Source: a virus
Length of the DNA: 28,567 bases
Virus record (IMG/VR): IMGVR_UViG_3300046328_000890
Location: 1 to 28,567 of that record
Strand: one strand, 5' to 3'
Positions within the stretch are counted from its first letter, which is position 1; each line of letters opens with the position of its first letter. The notes under the pieces were generated by a model, which saw nothing but the letters and a program-made list of their open reading frames with translations, did not search any database and was not told the DNA's origin. Both the position numbers and the translations under genes were made by a program. Positions 17,001 to 22,565 of this stretch are shown one piece after another.

Positions 17001-17936
17001 CAAACGATAACTTCGTTTCACAATGGAAGTTCTGCGCACGTAAAACATACTGTTATTCGTGTAGGAGGAAAATATTTTAGAAATACAGGCCCAAATGTAA
17101 TAGATGTGTTTGGTTCTCACTCTTTAAACGTAGGGGTAGAAGCATTTGAATCTTTAGGTTTTAATGATGTTGATAATAATCCAACGACAGCAGGAGTTAA
17201 TTTTGCAGATTATGGAGATTTTGGCTGCGGAACAATGGCAGGTGAGCCAGCTACAAAAATGTGGTTATATGCATGTAAATCAAAAGATAATAGATTATCA
17301 TTTCATAAACCATTATATCTTTCTGACGGAGTATCATTAGATATGTCTATTTTGTATGTTGATAATAGCTTAAAATTATCAAATATATTTGGAGATATTG
17401 TTTACGGAAGTTTTAACTCTTCAGAAATAATACCATACGTTTTTTCTAATTTATCAAGTTACACAACTCCATTTTATCAGCCTACTAAAATTAGAGATAC
17501 AGCAGTAAGTTCAACAGTTACAGGAATAGCTGTGGATACCGAAGTAAAAAGTTATTTTATACCCGCTAAAACTTTAAATGTAAACGATATTTTAGATGTT
17601 ATTGTAGAGGTAAATAAAACAGGAGCGGTAGGTACGGGAACGTATAAAGTTTGGAAAAATACAGCTAACAGTTTTGCTGGAGCAACGCAAATTGCAACAT
17701 TTACAACAGTGGCTGCAAATTTAATGACAAAGATGTCAAGACAGTTTACCTTAAGAAGTAATTTGTTGTTTGGAAATAGTTTCACAACTTCTTTAATCTC
17801 AGATATAATTTCTACGTCAACAGCGTTCAATAATACTATATTTGACACAGAAGTAGATAATTACATCTTTGTTTCAATAGCATTGGCAGGTGCAGCAGAT
17901 ACAGCATTTGTTTCATCAGTAAAGATTAATAATTAA
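14049..17936 (+). CDS. Tail spike / tail fibre with beta-helix domain
   Basis: A 1,295-aa receptor-binding candidate. The N-terminus (about 1-110; LRVPLQIPLDSKQIITSEAL, NYEWRQALVGEIGLLPNNFV) is an adaptor type I associate with Bacteroidota phage fibres. The middle holds beta domains, including a repeat-like GLQEVLNSGSNAEFDNG (from 548). From about 716, YYVDYQNGSNSNNGLSATTA matches the entry to right-handed parallel beta-helices of the DUF1565/pectate-lyase type, continuing to about 1160. The last 130 residues are Ala/Thr/Val-rich and look like a C-terminal trimerisation or capping domain. Tail spikes of this form often bind and sometimes cleave surface polysaccharide; no catalytic residues can be assigned by eye. 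Confidence 0.75.
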   Translation: MNGTTDIATGLRVPLQIPLDSKQIITSEALLSNLGIGDNLAYTYYDGLVVTCLEERTNYEWRQALVGEIGLLPNNFVYPENWIVFGKNYSLLPFNFFDVTLKHLLESKLDKGEFEGDASNLDDRIFELENINIPDAVLKYGEIVITNGVGNIPADTFNWRLNKIEFLNTAAYNFNILEATDGFYRTDLIVGNNTGNYEIIQGEENEIAAAEPDVPEGTIKLTLIPVFGSVISPPVIVPNYDDKFLKRYKFTYKTIQPIFNIGPGEDDYNVIYNNTLDCQIRIWENGYYGKFVKNGAIYPFKSMGAGKVTVMIMNNLVTVNAPNGLVLNKNQQCYLIKDDYNEWTLINPITNRAVVRNIEIDILLLSETVNFEQSICNYILNLPEEERTVFIDGSKVNILVGQKLISNPLFVIFHSTNNGAILWSREGVYNNPNIVLHYSTDSGISWNTILHDYSITYNATNDGYVQIGNNIYSNQFYIYAENLDTGELTGIYRTALGVFIPNPYETPFKNITNPDIYEVINKGTGLIESITPDNLLLIEKYKEITAPGLQEVLNSGSNAEFDNGNSYVRFLGGNPNDRYFEFFIQNGIPYPNTESSYFYTDNNSLEFQNTVSSSSGVIGVYDGSIKLTQAKSGKETYVDFETPVSIGPSTLKFPAPLVGGSYILATLNEAYPNLNFKYPSGFNFRPFNIIEQNGVFSVDKKPFDLISDKVSKMQAYYVDYQNGSNSNNGLSATTAFKTIIYAINTAGARLIYTRGGDIIQSDGFGLISSTSGVEDIFIIKKGIEQTYILNNIMNPVFTLDTDTTYSTPIGSNIVPNVIDYKFINSYGFPSNLLKVATLIDVNATPNSYFIDTNTTTLYLRLEDGRVPDASVFVLKSSSDNRIQKDGGYVYNEGLTYLGGLYAYRHRGITTATAVSVANYFAENCNYLYSEQNGFGTTDNQGVTWLNNCKAYKNKSDGFNYSQGNIYTLSKNIEVNCQSFDNGLNQTITSFHNGSSAHVKHTVIRVGGKYFRNTGPNVIDVFGSHSLNVGVEAFESLGFNDVDNNPTTAGVNFADYGDFGCGTMAGEPATKMWLYACKSKDNRLSFHKPLYLSDGVSLDMSILYVDNSLKLSNIFGDIVYGSFNSSEIIPYVFSNLSSYTTPFYQPTKIRDTAVSSTVTGIAVDTEVKSYFIPAKTLNVNDILDVIVEVNKTGAVGTGTYKVWKNTANSFAGATQIATFTTVAANLMTKMSRQFTLRSNLLFGNSFTTSLISDIISTSTAFNNTIFDTEVDNYIFVSIALAGAADTAFVSSVKINN

Positions 17937-17952
17937 TTAATTAATATATATA

Positions 17953-18483
17953 ATGAACTACATCAAAGAAACCTTATGTCGAATCATATTGTTAGCTGAT
18001 AGCCGACCATCTTTTACGGATAAATTAAGTTATTTTTTTAATCTAATTGGTGCCTTTGCTCCGATAGCTTATTTTTTAGATGGCTTAGATTTTTGGTTTA
18101 AAACTAATCAACAATTTTCATCTTTTATTTTGATCTGCTTAATGGTCAATTTATTTGTTGGCGCCATTTTTCACAATAAAATGGGAACATTTGATTGGGT
18201 GGAATTATTTAAAAAAAACGTGCTAATGTGGGTTATTTTAATTGTAGTTTATACTATGCTAGAAATGCTTCGATTAACAGCAGGTCATAATTTTGTTGGA
18301 GAAAGTTTTAAGATATTAATTCAAACCATGACGCTTTTGTATCCAATTTCAAAAGCTTTGAAAAACATTTACATTCTTTCAAACAAGCAGTTCCCGCCAG
18401 CATTTATAATGGATAAAATTTACAATTTTGAAAAAAACGGAGATTTAAAAGATTTATTTGATACTGATAAAAAAGAAAAATAA
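17953..18483 (+). CDS. Holin
   Basis: A 176-aa membrane protein with three or four hydrophobic segments: about 25-44 (YFFNLIGAFAPIAYFLDG), 53-71 (SSFILICLMVNLFVGAIFH), 83-103 (KNVLMWVILIVVYTMLEML) and a weaker one at 117-135. The cytoplasmic tail GESFKILIQTMTLLYPISKA and FIMDKIYNFEKNGDLKDLF matches the pattern of the phage_holin_4-type family common in Bacteroidota phages. It would accumulate in the inner membrane and open it at a set time for the endolysin. The endolysin ATG overlaps its stop (TAATG), a typical holin-lysin pair. An AT-only stretch separates it from the spike gene. Confidence 0.8.
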   Translation: MNYIKETLCRIILLADSRPSFTDKLSYFFNLIGAFAPIAYFLDGLDFWFKTNQQFSSFILICLMVNLFVGAIFHNKMGTFDWVELFKKNVLMWVILIVVYTMLEMLRLTAGHNFVGESFKILIQTMTLLYPISKALKNIYILSNKQFPPAFIMDKIYNFEKNGDLKDLFDTDKKEK

Positions 18484-19007
18484 TGGCAAACATTTACAAT
18501 TGGCTAAAAACAGAAACAGCACCAAAAATTTTAGTAGAAGCCGTTAAACTTTTAGGAATAAAAGAAGTTCCAGGGCAAGGTGACAATATAGTAATTCTCA
18601 AATGGGCCGAAACTTTAGGCTTAGAAAAAGAATATCGAAAAGACGATATCCCCTGGTGTGGATTATTTATTGCTTATGTTTGTCACATGGCTGGAAAAAA
18701 AATAGTTGACAAGCCATTATGGGCACGTAATTGGGCTAATTTTGGAACAAAGCAAACAGTAGCAATGTTAGGTGATATTCTTGTGTTTGTACGTGATGGA
18801 GGTGGACATGTTGCTATTTATGTTGGAGAAGACAAAACAGCATATCATGTGCTTGGTGGTAATCAATCAGATATGACATGCATCACTCGCATTCGCAAAG
18901 AACGGTGTATTGCTATAAGAAGAACTCCGTGGGCAATTGCTCAACCAGAAAATGTTCGCGTTATTAAATTAGAATCAACGGGAAGCATTTCAGTAAATGA
19001 AGGATAA
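18483..19007 (+). CDS. Endolysin, TIGR02594 / CHAP-like cysteine peptidase
   Basis: A 174-aa peptidoglycan hydrolase. The catalytic Cys is in IPWCGLFIAYVCHMAG (Cys59) and the His in GGGHVAIYVG (His109), with the usual GDILVF strand between them. WARNWANFG and YHVLGGNQSDM are further signatures of the TIGR02594 family, which belongs to the NlpC/P60-CHAP superfamily and cuts peptide or amide bonds in the wall. The N-terminal helix (PKILVEAVKLLGIKEVPG) is typical of these enzymes. There is no signal peptide, so release depends on the holin encoded one base upstream. The C-terminal 25 residues are an extra charged tail. Length is normal for a single-domain lysin. Confidence 0.9.
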   Translation: MANIYNWLKTETAPKILVEAVKLLGIKEVPGQGDNIVILKWAETLGLEKEYRKDDIPWCGLFIAYVCHMAGKKIVDKPLWARNWANFGTKQTVAMLGDILVFVRDGGGHVAIYVGEDKTAYHVLGGNQSDMTCITRIRKERCIAIRRTPWAIAQPENVRVIKLESTGSISVNEG

Positions 19008-19033
19008 TTAATAACTATAAAAACAAAAAATAC

Positions 19034-19528
19034 ATGAATTACAATGGTGCAATTAAACAGCTCTACAAAGTAGAATGTTTTGATAAAGACGGAAATTTAA
19101 AATGGAAAGATGGGTTTGAAAATCTTGTGGTTACTACCGGAAGAAACCAATATCTTGATGCTACGCTAAAAACAGGTGTAACTTCTCCAACATGGTTTAT
19201 TGGATTAAAAGATGCTGTAGCTGCTATTGCTGCTGATACAATGGGATCACATGCTGGATGGGCGGAATTAACTCCATACTCACAAGGAACTCGACCAGCT
19301 TTTGTGTTAGGAACTATTGCTGCAGGAAGTGTTGATAATTCTGCTTCAAAAGCAGTATTTACAATAAATGGTACTGCAACTATTGGAGGTGCTTTTGTGG
19401 CCAACAACTCAACTAAAGCGGGTAGTACTGGAATATTATTAGGTGCTGGAGAATTTGCAGCGGCACGTTCTGTATTATCAGGAGATACTTTAAATGTTAC
19501 CGTTACTTGTTCAATCACTTCAAGTTAA
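19034..19528 (+). CDS. Widespread small phage structural protein
   Basis: A 164-aa, Gly/Ala/Thr-rich beta protein. Its pattern, an N-terminal FENLVVTTGRNQYLDATLK, then TWFIGLKD, DTMGSHAGWAELTPYS, KAVFTINGTATIGGAFVANN and a final SGDTLNVTVTC, is one I know from many tailed phages of Proteobacteria, usually unnamed or called a structural protein. Base and codon use are noticeably less AT-rich than in the genes on either side, which suggests acquisition from another phage. The ORF on the opposite strand over the same bases is a shadow. It is probably a virion decoration or fibre-associated component. The next gene starts 6 bases later and has the same composition. Confidence 0.7.
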   Translation: MNYNGAIKQLYKVECFDKDGNLKWKDGFENLVVTTGRNQYLDATLKTGVTSPTWFIGLKDAVAAIAADTMGSHAGWAELTPYSQGTRPAFVLGTIAAGSVDNSASKAVFTINGTATIGGAFVANNSTKAGSTGILLGAGEFAAARSVLSGDTLNVTVTCSITSS

Positions 19529-19534
19529 TATATT

Positions 19535-20359
19535 ATGGCAATTGAAACAGTTGATGGAATAGTAAAAGCTTTGGGGAACAATTCCAGCCGAATGGTGGTG
19601 GATAAGACTTCTATAGCCAATGCGGTAGCGGGTCAGTTTTTTTCTTTATGGAGAGCTACAGGATTCCCAACGCAAGGAGCAATTCCAACTACATCTGTGT
19701 TATGCACAAATGCGCTGACTGGAGCCGTAGGTTTTGCTAACCAAATAGCACCCGCTGATTCATATTTAGCATTTTTAGCTTTGACCAGTTCAAATAGCGG
19801 TACATCTATTGAGATTCACGACAGATTAATTCATAATGGAGGTTTAGTTCTGAATCTTGCGACATCTCAAGTAACTAATTTGCCGTTGAATTTAGCCACG
19901 TTAGGAGTAGCTGCAGATAGAATAGGTGATGCTAATTACAGCGACATCCAATGGTGGTTAGAAGTTTATACGGATGGTGGTGCCACTGCTTCTAATGCAA
20001 CTATAAATGTAACTTACAATGATGATACAACTGGTAATTTAGCAGTCGTGGCAGTTGGTGGAACTTTAAGAGCAGGAAGAATGATTCCTTTAATCACTGC
20101 GGTAGCGGGTAAATATATAAAAGGAATTAACTCTGTAATACTTTCTGTGACAACAGGGACCGCAGGTAACTTTGGATTTACGGCGACCAAAATTAGAGCA
20201 AATGCACCTTTGAATTTAGCCAATAAACAAGAAATATTTGACTGGGCAAATTTAGGCTTTCCCGAAATCGCCAATGACAGTTGTTTGTCATTTATTGCAA
20301 TGCCTACTACAACCAGTACAGGAACATTAAGGGGTTCTGGAAAAATAGCACATGGTTAA
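19535..20359 (+). CDS. Phage structural protein, partner of the 19034 gene
   Basis: A 274-aa beta-rich protein with many Ala, Thr, Gly and Asn and no Lys-rich tracts. Landmarks are GQFFSLWRATGFPTQGAIPT (about 33-52), AFLALTSSNSGTSIEIHDRL, NYSDIQWWLEVYTDGGATAS and the end SFIAMPTTTSTGTLRGSG. The same sort of protein occurs in diverse phages from memory, with unknown exact function but virion-linked neighbours. The composition matches the preceding gene and differs from the AT-rich fibre gene that overlaps its end by 8 bases. The two are best seen as an imported pair. No catalytic or membrane motif is present. Confidence 0.65.
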   Translation: MAIETVDGIVKALGNNSSRMVVDKTSIANAVAGQFFSLWRATGFPTQGAIPTTSVLCTNALTGAVGFANQIAPADSYLAFLALTSSNSGTSIEIHDRLIHNGGLVLNLATSQVTNLPLNLATLGVAADRIGDANYSDIQWWLEVYTDGGATASNATINVTYNDDTTGNLAVVAVGGTLRAGRMIPLITAVAGKYIKGINSVILSVTTGTAGNFGFTATKIRANAPLNLANKQEIFDWANLGFPEIANDSCLSFIAMPTTTSTGTLRGSGKIAHG

Positions 20360-21764
20360 GTATTTTAAAATAATAAAAAGAATAAGAGGGGGAAGTGCTT
20401 TATGGCATAATAATTCCCCCATTTCTATTATTTTAAATAATGAATTTTTTACAGTTTCTTCTGGAACAATTTATGAAGAAACAATTAGTCTTAATTCAAA
20501 TAATAATATTGTTCTTAATCAAGATTTAATTTTAAATGCAATTGTTGCTTTATCTCAAGACATTACTTTATCAAATCAAAACATAGCTGATTTAGTTGCT
20601 TCATTTATTTTGTCTAGTGATAATAATACTGCTCTTTTAAATGACGTTTTATTAAATGCAAACATTTCTTTGTCTTCAGATAATTTAAATACAATTGCCG
20701 GTGGTTCTGATTATTTTAATTCAATAGCATTATCTCAAGACGTTACTGTTTCTAATCAAATAACACTAATTTTTGATTTAGTAATTTCATTGCTTAAAAA
20801 TATTTCAATTACAAATTTAAATACATTAGATCAGGTAGTAAGTCTTAATTTAACTCAAGAAAATAATGTTTTAGTTTCTAATATTACTACAATAAATGCG
20901 ATTTTAAATTTAAGTTTAGATGCTGCCATAGCTAATCAATGTTTATTAATTATTGATGGGATTTTAATTTTAATTTCAGACAAACAATTTTCAAGTATTA
21001 ATACTGCAGTATTAAATGCTAATTTAAATATTGATATTGATAGCGCTATTGTTCCTTTAGCAAATTTAATAGCAAATGAAATTCTTGGATTAGCTATAAA
21101 TAATTTATTTAATGCTGAAAATTCTATAACAATAAACGAACAGTTAAGCTTACAAACTGTTTCTGAATTTTCAGACGATACTATGTCTGATTATTTAAAA
21201 ACAATAATTTACATAACAGACAATAATATAGAAATATCTTATGATTTATTATCTGAATTAATTACTCAATTAATGTCTTTGTCTCAAATAAATTTTGAAA
21301 CAACAAAAGATATTTTAGATGATATTGAATTACTAATAAATAATCAAATTATTTTTGATTTGTTTATGGAAGCTTATGATGAAATTGTAATTAGTTCTGA
21401 AGCTGGATTCTTAACTATTGGTGATGTTCTTGAAATAGCATCTTCAGTATTTAATTTAAATCTAACAACTTCAATGATTTTTGAAGCTTCAAAATTATTT
21501 GAAGAAAATATTACAATAAATGCAAATTCTTTTATTTCCTTTGTAGAAGGAATAATTGATGATTTAAATAATGAAATTATTATTATTTCTTCTAAAATAA
21601 CAAATAAGATTATTTTAAAATCAATGCTTTCTAAAATAATTTTTGAAAAATCAATAATGAAAGATGAAATTGCTTTAAAATCAATATTTTCTAAAATTGT
21701 TTTAGAAAAATCAATAATGACAAATGAAGTAAAAAATAATTCAAAAATTAAACGAAATGAGTAA
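20352..21764 (+). CDS. Fibre-like protein of 20-residue solenoid repeats
   Basis: A 470-aa protein. After a short head (residues 1-44, basic start MVKYFKIIKRIRGG) the chain divides into about 21 units of 20 residues. Units 1-13 (45-304) run without any insertion, for example VALSQDITLSNQNIADLVAS, IALSQDVTVSNQITLIFDLV and LNLSLDAAIANQCLLIIDGI. One extra residue precedes unit 14, unit 19 is four short, and units 20-21 are near copies. Consensus: hydrophobic at 1, Leu at 3, Ser at 4, Asp/Asn at 6, hydrophobic at 9, Leu/Ile near 15. Such periodicity predicts a solenoid rod. The start overlaps the preceding gene by 8 bases and the end overlaps the next by 8. It is probably a tail or head fibre shaft; I know no matching family. 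Confidence 0.75.
   Translation: MVKYFKIIKRIRGGSALWHNNSPISIILNNEFFTVSSGTIYEETISLNSNNNIVLNQDLILNAIVALSQDITLSNQNIADLVASFILSSDNNTALLNDVLLNANISLSSDNLNTIAGGSDYFNSIALSQDVTVSNQITLIFDLVISLLKNISITNLNTLDQVVSLNLTQENNVLVSNITTINAILNLSLDAAIANQCLLIIDGILILISDKQFSSINTAVLNANLNIDIDSAIVPLANLIANEILGLAINNLFNAENSITINEQLSLQTVSEFSDDTMSDYLKTIIYITDNNIEISYDLLSELITQLMSLSQINFETTKDILDDIELLINNQIIFDLFMEAYDEIVISSEAGFLTIGDVLEIASSVFNLNLTTSMIFEASKLFEENITINANSFISFVEGIIDDLNNEIIIISSKITNKIILKSMLSKIIFEKSIMKDEIALKSIFSKIVLEKSIMTNEVKNNSKIKRNE
20484..21734 (+). repeat. Array of about 21 degenerate 20-codon repeats
   Basis: The coding region for residues 45-461 of the 470-aa protein is a 60-base-period repeat at protein level. DNA identity between distant units is low, so the array is old, except for the last two. 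Register changes occur only at residue 305 (one extra codon) and within unit 19 (16 codons). Confidence 0.75.
21615..21734 (+). repeat. Recent 60-bp tandem duplication at the array end
   Basis: Bases 21615-21674 and 21675-21734 align without gaps with 48 of 60 matches, and 40 of the first 45. They encode LKSMLSKIIFEKSIMKDEIA and LKSIFSKIVLEKSIMTNEVK. Unlike the older units these are Lys-rich, so the distal end of the rod differs chemically. Confidence 0.85.
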
Positions 21765-22050
21765 AATTTATAAAGGTCAAACTAAATTGACATTTAATAT
21801 AGAAACAGAAACTGATTTAACTGGAGTGATTAGTGTAGAACTAAAATACAAAAATCCTGCTGGAATATTAGGTTCATTTCCTGCTACTATTTTAGATATT
21901 ACTAAAGGAATTATAAATTTTACTTTTTCTAATTCAACTCAAACAACACCTTCTGGTTCTTGGACTTATTGGGTAAAAGCTACATATTCATCAGGACAAG
22001 TAATATTTGGTGAACCTTACATATTGACAATACACGAAGAAGGATCTTAA
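21757..22050 (+). CDS. BppU/Ig-like phage fibre or baseplate protein
   Basis: A 97-aa single beta domain. The pattern KGQTKLTFNIETETDLTG, ISVELKYKNPAG, ITKGIINFTF and SGSWTYWVKATYSSGQVIFG follows the plan of the N-terminal domain of baseplate upper proteins (BppU) and related Ig-like phage proteins, where it docks a fibre to the tail. Its ATG lies inside the last codons of the solenoid gene (8-base overlap), so the two are translated together and may interact. There is no signal peptide or membrane segment. The function is inferred from the fold pattern and the neighbour. Confidence 0.6.
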   Translation: MSKIYKGQTKLTFNIETETDLTGVISVELKYKNPAGILGSFPATILDITKGIINFTFSNSTQTTPSGSWTYWVKATYSSGQVIFGEPYILTIHEEGS

Positions 22051-22074
22051 TTAAAAATCTTAAATTTATTTTAA

Positions 22075-22257
22075 ATGGAAAATATACCAACAAAAGAGGA
22101 ACTAAATCCTGTAAAAAAGAAAGCTAAATTTTGGACTATTTTAAAAACAATATTATTGTTTATTGGCCCAATAATTATAAAAAATCAAAAACACATTAAG
22201 AACACAGATAATGAAAAAAAAGTTGATGATGCTGTTGACATATTACGTAATTTATAA
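22075..22257 (+). CDS. Small single-pass membrane peptide
   Basis: A 60-aa peptide with a charged N-terminus (EELNPVKKKAK), one hydrophobic helix at about 19-37 (FWTILKTILLFIGPIIIK) and a charged tail (KHIKNTDNEKKVDDAVDILR). It is the only membrane protein here outside the holin and the glycine-zipper gene. It could be a second holin, an antiholin or an inner-membrane spanin-like component, but it lies 3 kb from the lysis pair. No lipobox or second spanin gene was found beside it. The start has an AT-rich leader. Confidence 0.55.
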   Translation: MENIPTKEELNPVKKKAKFWTILKTILLFIGPIIIKNQKHIKNTDNEKKVDDAVDILRNL

Positions 22258-22268
22258 TTTTTAAAATA

Positions 22269-22511
22269 ATGAATTGGAACGAACTAAAAGCAGCGTTGTT
22301 ATTATTACCTATTTCAGACCAACCTGTAACCGTAGAACGTTTAGGTGTAATTACAGATGAAAAACAATTTATAAAAACACATATTGCAGTTGTTGATAAA
22401 TATCCGCAAATTAACCCACGAACAGAAGCAAACAATAGACATAGACTTACTATTGCAAAACCACATTTTGATAGATTAATGGCCTATTATATTCTTAAGA
22501 CACAATTATAA
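22269..22511 (+). CDS. Unknown 80-aa protein before the terminator
   Basis: An 80-aa soluble alpha/beta protein (NWNELKAALLLLPISDQPVT; RLGVITDEKQFIKTHIAVVD; RHRLTIAKPHFDRLMAYYIL). It is 11 bases after the membrane peptide and the last gene before the terminator at 22510-22538. I do not recognise the family. Codon use matches the phage neighbours, and the ORF shadow on the other strand is not supported. Confidence 0.6.
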   Translation: MNWNELKAALLLLPISDQPVTVERLGVITDEKQFIKTHIAVVDKYPQINPRTEANNRHRLTIAKPHFDRLMAYYILKTQL

Positions 22512-22538
22512 CACACTTTTAACAGGTGTGTTTTTTTT
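22510..22538 (+). terminator. Intrinsic terminator ahead of the nozzle gene
   Basis: AACACAC (22510-22516) pairs with GTGTGTT (22526-22532) around a 9-base loop, and a run of eight T covers 22531-22538. The stem begins within the stop codon of the 80-aa gene. A classic short terminator that closes the unit coming from the capsid side. Confidence 0.75.
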
Positions 22539-22541
22539 GTT

Positions 22542-22549
22542 TAAATTTG
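22542..22549 (+). promoter_or_regulatory. TAnnTTTG box upstream of the nozzle gene
   Basis: TAAATTTG matches the Bacteroidota -7 consensus, 3 bases after the terminator U-tract and 16 before ATG 22566, the right spacing for a short leader. No -33 TTG is seen at 17-23 bases, because that interval is the terminator. A new transcript is needed after the terminator, which supports real use. Confidence 0.45.
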
Positions 22550-22565
22550 TTTAAAATATATTACT

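Noticed and set aside
17925-17954. AT-only stretch with repeated TTAA before the holin gene as an att site or origin
   Set aside because: Simple AT repeats are common in DNA of this composition; there is no second copy, no integrase and no iterons nearby.
19063-19518. Open frame of 151 codons on the minus strand
   Set aside because: It lies wholly within the 164-aa structural gene on the + strand, whose protein pattern is recognisable. It reflects the less AT-rich codon use there; all other genes are on the + strand.
20484-21734. CRISPR-like or DNA-level repeat array
   Set aside because: The period exists at protein level only; units share little DNA identity apart from the last two, and there are no spacers.
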